The notes below the pieces were generated by a model. It did no database searches. It saw nothing but the letters and a program-made list of their open reading frames with translations, and was not told the origin of the DNA. A DNA stretch of 64,000 nt from AAA044-D11 sp965268555. GTDB lineage: Bacteria > Actinomycetota > Actinomycetes > Nanopelagicales > Nanopelagicaceae. The translations under genes and the position numbers were made by a program. This document shows, piece by piece, positions 28,019 to 36,477 of the stretch (its first letter is position 1; each line of letters opens with the position of its first letter). The DNA is taken from contig OZ254174.1 in assembly GCA_965268555.1 (NCBI GenBank), forward strand, positions 1 to 64,000, written 5' to 3'.

Positions 28019-28090
28019 GCCTCTGTGGCTCAGTGGTAGAGCAGCTCATTCGTAACGAGCAGATCGTCGGTTCGATCCCGACCAGGGGCT
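28019..28090 (+). tRNA. tRNA-Thr (CGT)
   Basis: Acceptor stem GCCTCTG (28019-28025) pairs with CAGGGGC (28083-28089) with one G-U. The D arm is GCTCAGTGGTAGAGC. The anticodon arm is GCTCA-TTCGTAA-CGAGC, anticodon CGT, and the T arm contains GGTTCGATCCC. The pair closing the anticodon loop (positions 31-39) is A-C rather than a Watson-Crick pair. No CCA is encoded. Confidence 0.93.
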
Positions 28091-28129
28091 CGCAACAAGA
28101 TGTGAATAGCTAGGAATTCGGGGGAGATT

Positions 28130-29251
28130 GTGCGACTTAAACTCTCAATCCTTATTGCAAAATTAGCGGCGCTGCTTTCGCAGAAAGTATTACGCAGATC
28201 TGGTGAAACAATTTCAGGGCGGGTTCTCTTGGCCCTTTATCCCAAGGCCATCACCGAGTTATCTAAAGGTAAGAAAATCATTTGCATCTCTGGTACAAAT
28301 GGTAAAACTTCGACAACTAAAGCCCTGGTATCAATTATTTCAAAGCTTGGTTCAGTAGCGACAAGCCCATCAGGTTCAAACTTAGAACGTGGGGTGGCTG
28401 CGGCGCTAATGAATAAATCTGAATTCGCAGTTCTAGAAGTTGATGAACTCCATCTTTCAAGAGTAATTGAAGAAGCTAAACCAAAAGCTGTGCTCTTGTT
28501 GAACTTAACAAGAGATCAACTACATCGCATGCATGAGGTTAAAAGAGTTGCAGATAGATGGGCAAAGAGCGCTGCAGCAGCGCCAGAAACCTTGTTTATC
28601 GGAGATATTGATGATCCATTTGTCGCACTGGCGCTAAATAGCGCAGCACAGAGCGAGAAGATTTCTTTCGGCGGCCGCAAACATCAAGATGGCGCAGTCT
28701 GCCCTTCATGTGGGAAATACTTAAAGTGGGTTCGCAATAATTACAAATGCGCTTGCGGGTTATCAAATTCGAATCCAGATCAAAGTTTTGAGTCGGGTAG
28801 CGCTGCGTATAGAAATGCCACAATGGCAAATGTTGTTGCAAAATTTTTCGGTGCTAAAGCAGTTGCAATTGATGAAAAGTCCTTAGAGCGCAGTGTTGAT
28901 CAAGTACATAAAGGCGTGAAGGCAAATATTCGATTAACAAAGAATCCAGCATCCTGGAGCGAGGCACTTCAATCGGTAACTGGCCAGAACGCTCTTCTAA
29001 TTGTTAATGCGCGAGAAGTGGATGGAATCGATACCTCTTGGCTCTGGGATATTTCATTTAGCGCGCTCTCTGGAAAGCGCGTTGTAGTTTGTGGAGAACG
29101 CGCACTTGATATCGCTTACAGATTGCATGTCGAAGGGATTGAAGCAGAAATAACCACTAACTTCGCCGAGGCAATTGCAAAGTTCGAGCCAGGATCTGAT
29201 GTTCACGTACTAGCCGCTTACACCGCCTTTCATGAGTTGGTGAATTCATGA
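28130..29251 (+). CDS. murT: MurT, lipid II amidotransferase ligase subunit
   Basis: MurT with GatD amidates the D-Glu of lipid II to D-isoglutamine. The 373-residue protein is Mur-ligase-like: the ATP loop GTNGKTST is at 55-62, a four-Cys zinc ribbon lies around 190-212 (CPSC and CACG pairs), and the C-terminal DUF1727 domain follows. GTG start at 28130 with a GGGGGAGA Shine-Dalgarno. It overlaps gatD by 4 bases (ATGA), as expected for a two-subunit enzyme. Confidence 0.94.
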   Translation: MRLKLSILIAKLAALLSQKVLRRSGETISGRVLLALYPKAITELSKGKKIICISGTNGKTSTTKALVSIISKLGSVATSPSGSNLERGVAAALMNKSEFAVLEVDELHLSRVIEEAKPKAVLLLNLTRDQLHRMHEVKRVADRWAKSAAAAPETLFIGDIDDPFVALALNSAAQSEKISFGGRKHQDGAVCPSCGKYLKWVRNNYKCACGLSNSNPDQSFESGSAAYRNATMANVVAKFFGAKAVAIDEKSLERSVDQVHKGVKANIRLTKNPASWSEALQSVTGQNALLIVNAREVDGIDTSWLWDISFSALSGKRVVVCGERALDIAYRLHVEGIEAEITTNFAEAIAKFEPGSDVHVLAAYTAFHELVNS

Positions 29252-29949
29252 GTCAAATCAGAATTGTTCGAATCCATAACGAACTCCTTGGAACTTATGG
29301 CGATCAAGGAAACGCTGAAGTTTTAGAGTTCCGTGCAAAATTTCATGGTATTACCGCAAACATAATTGATGTTTCATACAATGACGATCTGCCAACTAAT
29401 GGAGATATCTATCTATTAGGTGGGGCCGAAGATGCCGCTCAACTCTTAAGTTTAGAGGCGCTGCTTCGCGGTGATAATTTAAGTACCTTGCAAATGGCAA
29501 TTGAGCGCGGCGCTGTAATTCTCGCAGTTTGCGCTGGCTTTCAAATTATCGGAAATAGATTTGTAGCAAATGGTCAAGAAGTTGATGGGCTTGGGCTTCT
29601 AGATGTAGTTAGCGTTCCTGGCGAAAAGCGCATGGTTGGCGATATTAAAACCACTTCTACAGTTTTAGGATTTGAATTGACGGGATTTGAAAACCATATG
29701 GGCCGCACAATTTTGGGCCCGACTGCACAAGCATTTGGCAAAGTTGTTACTGGCCACGGTAATGGCGACAGTAAATATGATGGTGCTGTAACTGGAAATA
29801 TCTTTGGCACATACATGCACGGTCCAATACTTGCGCGTAATCCAGAGTTTGCAGATTTATTATTAACGCGTGCAACTGGGCGAAAATACGCACAGATTAC
29901 AGATCCACTTGCTGCAAAATATGCAACGTGGCGTCGCAAGGTAATTTAG
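29248..29949 (+). CDS. gatD: GatD, lipid II amidotransferase glutaminase subunit
   Basis: Class I glutamine amidotransferase of the CobB/CobQ-like group that supplies ammonia to MurT. The 233-residue protein has the nucleophile Cys95 in LAVCAGFQIIG and the catalytic His in GTYMHGPILARNP near 190. Start ATG at 29248 overlaps the murT stop. With murT it implies amidated D-isoglutamine in the peptidoglycan. Confidence 0.94.
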   Translation: MSQIRIVRIHNELLGTYGDQGNAEVLEFRAKFHGITANIIDVSYNDDLPTNGDIYLLGGAEDAAQLLSLEALLRGDNLSTLQMAIERGAVILAVCAGFQIIGNRFVANGQEVDGLGLLDVVSVPGEKRMVGDIKTTSTVLGFELTGFENHMGRTILGPTAQAFGKVVTGHGNGDSKYDGAVTGNIFGTYMHGPILARNPEFADLLLTRATGRKYAQITDPLAAKYATWRRKVI

Positions 29950-30079
29950 TAGGTTACAATTAGCCAGTTGTTGCAACCGCAGCACTCCCCATAGAACCCT
30001 CTGATAAGAATCAAGGTTCACTTGCGAGTCTTAATCTTTGGCACCACGAGACACGCTTGATGTCTCGATTGGTATTTTT

Positions 30080-31927
30080 ATGTCATTTAAAGATTTAGGT
30101 ATTGCTCCTGCGCTCGTAGAAGCACTGGATGCCCAAGGAATCACTTCTCCCTTCCCAATTCAAAGTGCAACGCTCCCTGATGCAATTAAGGGTCGCGATG
30201 TTTTAGGTCGCGGACAGACTGGATCTGGAAAAACTTTAGCTTTCGGTCTTGCAATGTTGACTCGTTTAGAAGGTCGCACCGCAAAACCACATCGCCCACT
30301 TGGTTTGATTCTTTCGCCAACTCGTGAACTCGCGGTTCAAATTTCAGATGTTGTCGGTCCACTTTCACGCAAAGTTGGGCTAAGTACACAAGTTGTTGCT
30401 GGCGGACTTTCATATGTGGGACAAATCAAGGCGCTACGTTCTGGAGTAACCATTTTGGTCGCAACCCCAGGTCGTCTAATCGATTTAATTGAGAAGAAGC
30501 ATGTAGTTCTAGATGATGTTGTAATTACTGTTCTAGATGAAGCCGATCAAATGGCTGACATGGGCTTCTTGCCAGTAGTGAAAGATATTCTAGGCCAGAC
30601 TAAAGATGATGGCCAACGCTTACTTTTCTCAGCAACTCTCGATCGAGATGTTGACTCACTTGTAAAGCGCTTTTTAAAGAACCCAATAACTCACTCACTT
30701 GAGAATGAGAAATCTCGTGCTGCAGATATGTTGCACCACGTTTTGATTATGGATCAAGGACATAAAGATTTAGTAGCAACACAAATTGCAGCGCGCGAAG
30801 GTCGCACAATTTTCTTCGTTCGAACTAAGCATGGCGCAGATAAACTTGCGGAGAAGATGCTTCGTTCTGGCGTTCCAGTTGGTGTTCTACACGGCGGAAA
30901 ATCTCAAGGTCAACGTACTCGCGTACTAGCAGCATTTAAAGATGGTCGCGCCTCAGCTCTCGTAGCGACAGATGTTGCTGCTCGTGGAATCCACGTAGAT
31001 GATGTTTCACTAGTAGTTCACGTAGATGCCCCAGCAGATCACAAGGATTATCTACACCGTGCTGGGCGAACAGCTCGCGCAGGCGCAACTGGAGTAGTTG
31101 TAACACTTGCTACACATAAACAGAAGCGCGGGATTTTCGGCATCACAAATCAGGCAAAGGTAAAGTTAAATGAAGTTTATGTACGTCCATCTGACCCAGA
31201 ACTTGTTCGCGTAACCGGCGCCCAAGAACCTTCAGGGATTCCTGTAATTGTTGAAGCTGAAAGACCGGGACGCAATGATCGTGGAAGTCGTGATCGCGGC
31301 GATCGCGGTGGTTTCCGTCGTGGACATGCGAGCAATTTTAAAAAGCGTAGCGAAGGTGGCGGGCGCGTCGGCGATGGTGATAAAGAAAAACCTGTTCGCT
31401 CATTCCGTGGTGCGGCACCAGCGAAACCAAAGTATGAAGATCGTCCGGCGCGCGAGGCTCGCCCAGTTCGTGAAGAACGTCCAGTGCGTTCCGAACGTTC
31501 AGAAAGATCAGAAAGACCAGAAAGAAATGAAAAATTTGAAAAGCGCGGAAAACCAGAGCGAACTTTTAGAGCAGATCGCCATCCAAAAGCAGAACGTTTT
31601 GAAAAATCAGATCGTCCAGCTAAAGCAGATCGCTTCAACTCATCTAAGCCTTCAGCTAGACCATCGAAGTTTGAAAAATCAGATAGACCGGTAAAGAAGA
31701 GTTACAAATCAGATTCCAGACCGGCCACATCTACTTGGCGCGCTGATTCTGAAAAGCCAGAGCGCACCGAAAAATATGAAGGCAAACGTCCAGCGTTTAA
31801 GAAAGCATCTGGTCCAAAGAAGTTCGCGAAGAAGGCACCTGCTAAGCGTGCGCCTCTTCCCAAAGGAACCTTTAAAAAAGCTGGACCAAAGAAAAACGTT
31901 GGTAAAGCAAAGCCTCGAACCAAGTGA
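30080..31927 (+). CDS. DEAD-box RNA helicase with long basic, repetitive tail
   Basis: An RhlE/CsdA-like DEAD-box ATPase. From the ATG at 30080 (about 615 residues) it has the Q motif, Walker A GQTGSGKT (45-52), PTRELA, TPGRLID, DEAD (VLDEADQM), SAT, and the helicase C-terminal motifs ending in HRAGRTARAG. Beyond about residue 385 the protein is a low-complexity tail of Arg, Lys, Ser, Glu and Pro with repeats such as RSERSERSERPER and FEKSDRP, ending in Lys-rich sequence; such tails bind RNA non-specifically. A TTG at 30038 in frame would add 14 residues, but they do not resemble the family N-terminus. Likely roles are RNA remodelling and ribosome assembly, or cold adaptation. Confidence 0.93.
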   Translation: MSFKDLGIAPALVEALDAQGITSPFPIQSATLPDAIKGRDVLGRGQTGSGKTLAFGLAMLTRLEGRTAKPHRPLGLILSPTRELAVQISDVVGPLSRKVGLSTQVVAGGLSYVGQIKALRSGVTILVATPGRLIDLIEKKHVVLDDVVITVLDEADQMADMGFLPVVKDILGQTKDDGQRLLFSATLDRDVDSLVKRFLKNPITHSLENEKSRAADMLHHVLIMDQGHKDLVATQIAAREGRTIFFVRTKHGADKLAEKMLRSGVPVGVLHGGKSQGQRTRVLAAFKDGRASALVATDVAARGIHVDDVSLVVHVDAPADHKDYLHRAGRTARAGATGVVVTLATHKQKRGIFGITNQAKVKLNEVYVRPSDPELVRVTGAQEPSGIPVIVEAERPGRNDRGSRDRGDRGGFRRGHASNFKKRSEGGGRVGDGDKEKPVRSFRGAAPAKPKYEDRPAREARPVREERPVRSERSERSERPERNEKFEKRGKPERTFRADRHPKAERFEKSDRPAKADRFNSSKPSARPSKFEKSDRPVKKSYKSDSRPATSTWRADSEKPERTEKYEGKRPAFKKASGPKKFAKKAPAKRAPLPKGTFKKAGPKKNVGKAKPRTK

Positions 31928-31991
31928 TATTCATGGTTATTCCTCAGGTTTCGCTAAAGAATAATTCAGAAATTTGTAGGATAATTTTAAA

Positions 31992-32303
31992 ATGAAATCA
32001 CAGATAGCTTTGATTGGCATTGGAGTCCTTGTTGCATCAGGCGTTGCGTATGCAGAGCTAAGACCTGCGGGGAACACCTCAGTTACACCAGTTGTTGCGT
32101 CGTCAAAACCAGTTGCCTCAGAAACACCAGCACCGGCAGCGACACCAGCAAAATCTAAGAAGGCGACAGTTGTAAAAACTCAAGCTCCAAAGAAAATTCC
32201 TGCTCCTGCAATTTCTAAACCAAGTATTTCAGGTGGCGGCGAAGGTGACGATGGCCATGAACGCGGCGAAGGCGGCGAAGGCGAAGAAGAAGACGACGAT
32301 TAA
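31992..32303 (+). CDS. Small exported protein with basic middle and acidic tail, function unknown
   Basis: A 103-residue protein of unknown function. It has a typical signal peptide (MKSQIALIGIGVLVASGVAYA, likely cleavage after AYA) and a Pro/Ala/Ser/Lys-rich middle with positive charge. The C-terminal tail (about 80-103) is almost only Gly, Glu, Asp and His. AGGA at about 31979 gives it a ribosome binding site, and codon use is like its neighbours. No domain is recognisable. The charge separation suggests a disordered cell-surface or cation-binding protein, which is speculation. It overlaps the convergent transporter gene by 4 bases. Confidence 0.7.
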   Translation: MKSQIALIGIGVLVASGVAYAELRPAGNTSVTPVVASSKPVASETPAPAATPAKSKKATVVKTQAPKKIPAPAISKPSISGGGEGDDGHERGEGGEGEEEDDD

Positions 32304-33223
32304 GCCTTAGCTTTCTTTGATTCATAAAGCCTAGAAACCGCGATGGAAACGATTGTCATAGCGGTTCCAAATATCAAATAACCATTTAGCGATCCGACTT
32401 TTGCCGGGATAATCCAATCAATAATTACTGCGCCTACTAATTGGCCAGCAATATTTAGAATTACAAAGTTTAGAACTCCTAAGTGTTTAATTATGTAGGC
32501 AGAGACCGCAACAAAGACAAGTCCTGCAGCTCCACCGGTATAAACCCAGAAATTGCTCGGCAGTGGATTAATCGTGGCACCTAAAAATAAATTAATTGAA
32601 AGCGCGATAACAACAACAACTGTTCCGCTCGCAAAGTTCAGCCAAGCTGTTGCAAGTGGTCGTTGAGCAATCACATTAACTCGACCATTCATACCTTGTT
32701 GGATAGATGCGAATACTCCGACTATCAAGGCGAAGGTAAGCGGCAGGAATCTAAATTCCGAATTCGTTAAATCTGGAAAGACGGCAATAGCTACTGCAAT
32801 CAAGGTTGCAATCGCTCCAATAATTCTAGGTTTAGTTATTTTCTGTTTTCCACTTGGGGTGATTCCCGCTTTATCAACCAACAACGAAGAGACCGTTTGT
32901 CCGGCAACAACGCTTATTGTGAAGAGTGCAACACCAATTTGTGGGACTACTGCACTTTGGGCGGCGACAAAGAAACCACCAAGGACTCCTCCCATGACCT
33001 CCCAAGTAACTAGCTGTTTACTTTTAATTGCGGCGAAGATTCTAAATAAGGCTGCGCGCTCACGGCTAAATCCAAATACTAAAATTGTTACCAGCGCCCA
33101 TCCCGTTAGGAATGAGACCAAGGCAGCAGCAAGGCCATTATTTAGATCAACAGATAATTGGCCATTTATACGCGACTGAATTGCCACGACAACACCTATT
33201 AGAACTGCAAAGAGTGCGAACAT
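32300..33223 (-). CDS. DMT-superfamily (DUF606/YdcZ) membrane transporter
   Basis: A 307-residue protein with about ten hydrophobic helices arranged as two homologous halves (N-terminal FALFAVLIGVVVAIQSRINGQL, second half FALIVGVFASIQQGMNGRVN). Both halves carry the QSRING/QQGMNGR motif characteristic of DUF606 proteins, which belong to the drug/metabolite transporter clan. The substrate is unknown. The fused double-domain form contrasts with the short single-domain YdcZ pairs of other bacteria. The LCP gene on the same strand lies upstream in transcriptional order, with its stop 26 bases before this start. Confidence 0.82.
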   Translation of the reverse strand: MFALFAVLIGVVVAIQSRINGQLSVDLNNGLAAALVSFLTGWALVTILVFGFSRERAALFRIFAAIKSKQLVTWEVMGGVLGGFFVAAQSAVVPQIGVALFTISVVAGQTVSSLLVDKAGITPSGKQKITKPRIIGAIATLIAVAIAVFPDLTNSEFRFLPLTFALIVGVFASIQQGMNGRVNVIAQRPLATAWLNFASGTVVVVIALSINLFLGATINPLPSNFWVYTGGAAGLVFVAVSAYIIKHLGVLNFVILNIAGQLVGAVIIDWIIPAKVGSLNGYLIFGTAMTIVSIAVSRLYESKKAKA

Positions 33224-33249
33224 GTTGCCTCGGTTCTAGTTATTTAGCG

Positions 33250-34377
33250 CTAATTTACGCAAGGAATTTTGCTGCCATCTACAGTCTTGCCGCTCGCCAG
33301 GTTGGCGTAATTAATTTTAGTTGGCTTGGCTGATGGAGATGGTTTTACTCCAGTTTTCGCCTGGCTAAATAACTCTTTAACATATTTGCGAATTTTGATT
33401 TCATCAACCAAATTCACACTCTGTCCGTTGCGCATCACATAACCTTCGATTGGAAGGGTGTGGAATTTAATATTTCCGCTAGTTAGCGCTTTCGCTCTTG
33501 GCAAGAATCCAAGAACATCGAATCCCGAATCAATTACCACATCTTTTTTGGCAACATTTAGCAGGGCTGATAACTTGCCAATGTCACTAAATATTCCCTG
33601 AGTTCTAAACTTTGTAATCACTCCGGTAATAAATGCTTGTTGGCGATGAGTTCTATCTAGATCTCCATTTGGAAGCCCGTGACGTTGGCGGACGAATTTA
33701 AGCGCATCTACCCCGTAAATTGTTTGCAAGCCAGCAGGGAAGACGGCACCAGAATATTTAGTGTCATTGACCGCTTTATTTAGGCAGACTTGAATACCAC
33801 CCAGAGCATTGGCTAAATCGTAGAAACCAATCAAGTTAACTTCGGCAAAGTGATCAATTGGAACATCCAAAAATTGCGAAACAGTTTGGATTGCTGCTGC
33901 TCGACCAGCATCACGTGCTAAATGTTCACGCGCAGGTTGCTTGATTCCCTCTTTGTATAGCCGCGAATCTTCGACATATTTTGCATAGCTGTAGGCTTCT
34001 TTAATCTTCTTCATTCCATATCCAGGAACATTTACATAATCATCACGAGGAATAGATATCGCAACAGCTTTCTTGCCATTGGCAGGCAGATGAATCAAAA
34101 TCATGGTGTTTGTGTTGTAGCCGCCAATTGATGCCGGACCCACGTGAAGCAACTTTGTTAATTTAAGGGGCAGCGGATTTCCATCGTTATCGCGCCTGCT
34201 ATCAAGACCAAGGAGCAAAATATTGGTATCGCCATTTGAAGATTGCTTTGCTCCCTGCAAAACCTTTGATCTCGGGATTGCGTTTGAAGCTGCCTTGCTG
34301 AAGAAATGGAAGCTGCCAGAAGTAAGAATGATTCCAATAGATAGAGCCACAGCAATCTTTCTGGCCCATTTACGCAT
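33250..34377 (-). CDS. LytR-CpsA-Psr family cell-wall glycopolymer transferase
   Basis: A 375-residue type II membrane protein with one N-terminal helix (about 7-30) and an extracellular LCP domain. Expected motifs are present: DTNILLLGLDSRRD, DTM-like NTMILIHLP, AISIPRDDYV, and the Arg-rich substrate site LKFVRQRHGLPNGDLDRTHRQQ. LCP enzymes transfer glycopolymers from a lipid-linked carrier to peptidoglycan (in actinobacteria, arabinogalactan or teichoic-acid-like chains). A Pro/Ser/Lys-rich short C-terminus follows. It is divergent from the S51 peptidase gene across 52 bases. Confidence 0.92.
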   Translation of the reverse strand: MRKWARKIAVALSIGIILTSGSFHFFSKAASNAIPRSKVLQGAKQSSNGDTNILLLGLDSRRDNDGNPLPLKLTKLLHVGPASIGGYNTNTMILIHLPANGKKAVAISIPRDDYVNVPGYGMKKIKEAYSYAKYVEDSRLYKEGIKQPAREHLARDAGRAAAIQTVSQFLDVPIDHFAEVNLIGFYDLANALGGIQVCLNKAVNDTKYSGAVFPAGLQTIYGVDALKFVRQRHGLPNGDLDRTHRQQAFITGVITKFRTQGIFSDIGKLSALLNVAKKDVVIDSGFDVLGFLPRAKALTSGNIKFHTLPIEGYVMRNGQSVNLVDEIKIRKYVKELFSQAKTGVKPSPSAKPTKINYANLASGKTVDGSKIPCVN

Positions 34378-34429
34378 AGCGAGAATACTATCTAAAAAAG
34401 ATTTGAATCCCTGCAGATAAAGTAATCAC

Positions 34430-35173
34430 ATGGCAAAAATTGGAGCTCTAGCACTTGTTGGCTCTGGTGAGTATTTACCGGTGATGCAAGATCTAGAACG
34501 CGCACTTTTGGAATCTGGAATTTCCAATGGAAAACCAAATAGGTATTTACAAATTCCAACTGCTGCTGGCCAAGAGAGCCGAGAAAGATTGGAATATTGG
34601 GAGGCAATTGGCGCAGAACAAGCTCGTCGAATTGGCGCAGTTCAAGAGTTCTTACCAATATTTAAACGCGAAGATGCATTTAAAACCGAATTCATTTCTA
34701 AAGTAAAAGATGCAGGGCTTATATATTTTTCGGGTGGAGATCCTGGATATTTGGCAACAGCTCTGCATGCAACACCACTTTGGGAAGAGATTGAAACTAA
34801 TTGGAGAATGGGTGCTGCGCTAGCAGGTTGCAGTGCTGGTGCGATGGCGCTAAGTAGTGATGTTCCAAATTTCTTTAAAATGAAGAACGTAGGAATACCA
34901 GGATTAAATGCGATTCCAAATCTGCGCCCAATTCCGCATTACAACAAATTTTTTGGTTGGATTCCAGATAGCGCTGCAAAGATAGTTATGAAAGCTCCAG
35001 AAGGAACAGTGATTATAGGAATCGATGAAGATACCGCATTGGTATCGGGGCTCGATGCTGGAACATCAATTATTGATAAGAAATGGCAAGTTCATGGAAA
35101 AGCTGGAGTTCATATTTTAAGCGGCGCTCCAACATCGCGATATCTTGCTGGCGAACAAATAGTATTTCCCTAA
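34430..35173 (+). CDS. Peptidase S51 (peptidase E/cyanophycinase-like) protein
   Basis: A 247-residue cytosolic protein of the class I glutamine-amidotransferase-like fold. The nucleophile is serine, Ser135 in AGCSAGAMAL, after the YFSGGDPGYL segment, matching the S51 family. S51 members hydrolyse Asp-X dipeptides or cyanophycin; no cyanophycin synthetase is in the window, so dipeptidase-like activity is the more likely inference. Starts at ATG 34430 without a clear Shine-Dalgarno. The MFS gene follows after 19 bases and may be cotranscribed. Confidence 0.8.
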   Translation: MAKIGALALVGSGEYLPVMQDLERALLESGISNGKPNRYLQIPTAAGQESRERLEYWEAIGAEQARRIGAVQEFLPIFKREDAFKTEFISKVKDAGLIYFSGGDPGYLATALHATPLWEEIETNWRMGAALAGCSAGAMALSSDVPNFFKMKNVGIPGLNAIPNLRPIPHYNKFFGWIPDSAAKIVMKAPEGTVIIGIDEDTALVSGLDAGTSIIDKKWQVHGKAGVHILSGAPTSRYLAGEQIVFP

Positions 35174-35192
35174 ATCCAAGTAACATAAGCAA

Positions 35193-36419
35193 ATGAGTTT
35201 TTCCGAATTATTTGGCTATCGCTACATCAAGCGCTTCTATTTTGCGCGCTTCATTAGCAATTTCGGAAATGGCATGTCACCAATCGCTTTAGCATTTGGA
35301 ATTCTGCATCTCCCAAATGGTGATGCGAATTTACTAGGACTTGTGCTTGGATCCACTACGGTCGCGATGTTAGTAATGAGTCCATTCGGCGGCGTACTGG
35401 CAGATAAATTTGGTCGCATAAAAGCAGTGGCGTTTGCTGACTTAATCGCATCGGCCGGTCTCTTCGTACAAGTAGCCTTTTTTGCGACTGGAAATGTTCC
35501 AGTAATTGTTCTGTTGTTAGTCAATATTAACTTCGGCCTAATGTGGGGAATTTTCTGGCCTGCTATGTCTGGAGTTTTGCCGGCGCTTGTCCCAGATGAA
35601 CATTTACAGAAAACCAACTCAGTTAATAACTTCTTTTCAAATGGCGCAATAATTTTAGGTGCAGCTGTAGGCGGAATTATTGTTGCCGGCTGGGGTAGTA
35701 CTTGGGCGCTTGCAATCGATGCCGCTACTTTTACGGTTGGCGGCTTGCTACTCTTTAGTTTCAGAAAAGTTGCGCCCGCAAACAACAAGACTGAAAACTC
35801 GATGTTTGATGATTTGGTTCATGGTTGGAAGATATTTCTTTCGTATCGCTGGATTGTTGTTGGAGTATTTGGATTCTCCTTCATCGTCTTGGCTTGGGCG
35901 GCGGGCGAGAATGTTCTTGGACCACTAATTGCTCTTAAAGAATTCAATGGTGCAAAATCTTGGTCACTAGTTTTAACCTTCGAGGGCATAGGACTCGTTA
36001 TTGGTTCAATTATTGGTATTAAGATAAAACTGAAATATCCCTTGCGATTTCTATTATTAATCAGCTTCTCAATCTCGTTATATATGTGGTCAATGGCCAA
36101 ACCACAATCGATTTGGTTTATTGCTTTTTGTGCACTTCTTTGGGGAATGACAATCGATTTGTGGACGACAATTTGGTCAACAGCAATGGCCCGTGAAGTT
36201 CCACGAGAAGCGTTATCTAGAGTCTCCTCATTTGATGCAATGGGAACCATGCTCCTTCGTCCAGTTGGGTTAGCTATCGCTGGACCGTTGTCGATGGCAG
36301 TTGGAATTTCCACAACTCTCTACGGATTAGCAATATTTAGCGCGCTATTTATCTTGGGAATGCTCGCCTTGCCAGCGATGCGGAATATGCAGATCGCAGA
36401 GGATCGAGCAGATAAGTAA
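35193..36419 (+). CDS. Major facilitator superfamily transporter
   Basis: A 408-residue membrane protein with about 12 hydrophobic segments and the MFS loop 2-3 motif FGGVLADKFGRIKAV (about 67-81). It resembles the enterobactin-exporter/macrolide-efflux-like MFS group with the N-terminal YIKRFYFARFISNFGNGMSP, a pattern that does not define a substrate. Located 19 bases after the S51 peptidase gene. Exporter of an unknown small molecule is the likely role. Confidence 0.85.
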   Translation: MSFSELFGYRYIKRFYFARFISNFGNGMSPIALAFGILHLPNGDANLLGLVLGSTTVAMLVMSPFGGVLADKFGRIKAVAFADLIASAGLFVQVAFFATGNVPVIVLLLVNINFGLMWGIFWPAMSGVLPALVPDEHLQKTNSVNNFFSNGAIILGAAVGGIIVAGWGSTWALAIDAATFTVGGLLLFSFRKVAPANNKTENSMFDDLVHGWKIFLSYRWIVVGVFGFSFIVLAWAAGENVLGPLIALKEFNGAKSWSLVLTFEGIGLVIGSIIGIKIKLKYPLRFLLLISFSISLYMWSMAKPQSIWFIAFCALLWGMTIDLWTTIWSTAMAREVPREALSRVSSFDAMGTMLLRPVGLAIAGPLSMAVGISTTLYGLAIFSALFILGMLALPAMRNMQIAEDRADK

Positions 36420-36477
36420 ATTCACAGATATTCTTAAACTTTTACCAACCAACTGTTAAGAAGCGGGAATCTAAAGT

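Noticed and set aside
31430..31700. Repetitive DNA in the helicase tail, considered as a CRISPR-like or tandem repeat array
   Set aside because: Repeats are imperfect, in frame, and encode an Arg/Ser/Glu/Lys-rich tail; no constant repeat with unique spacers.
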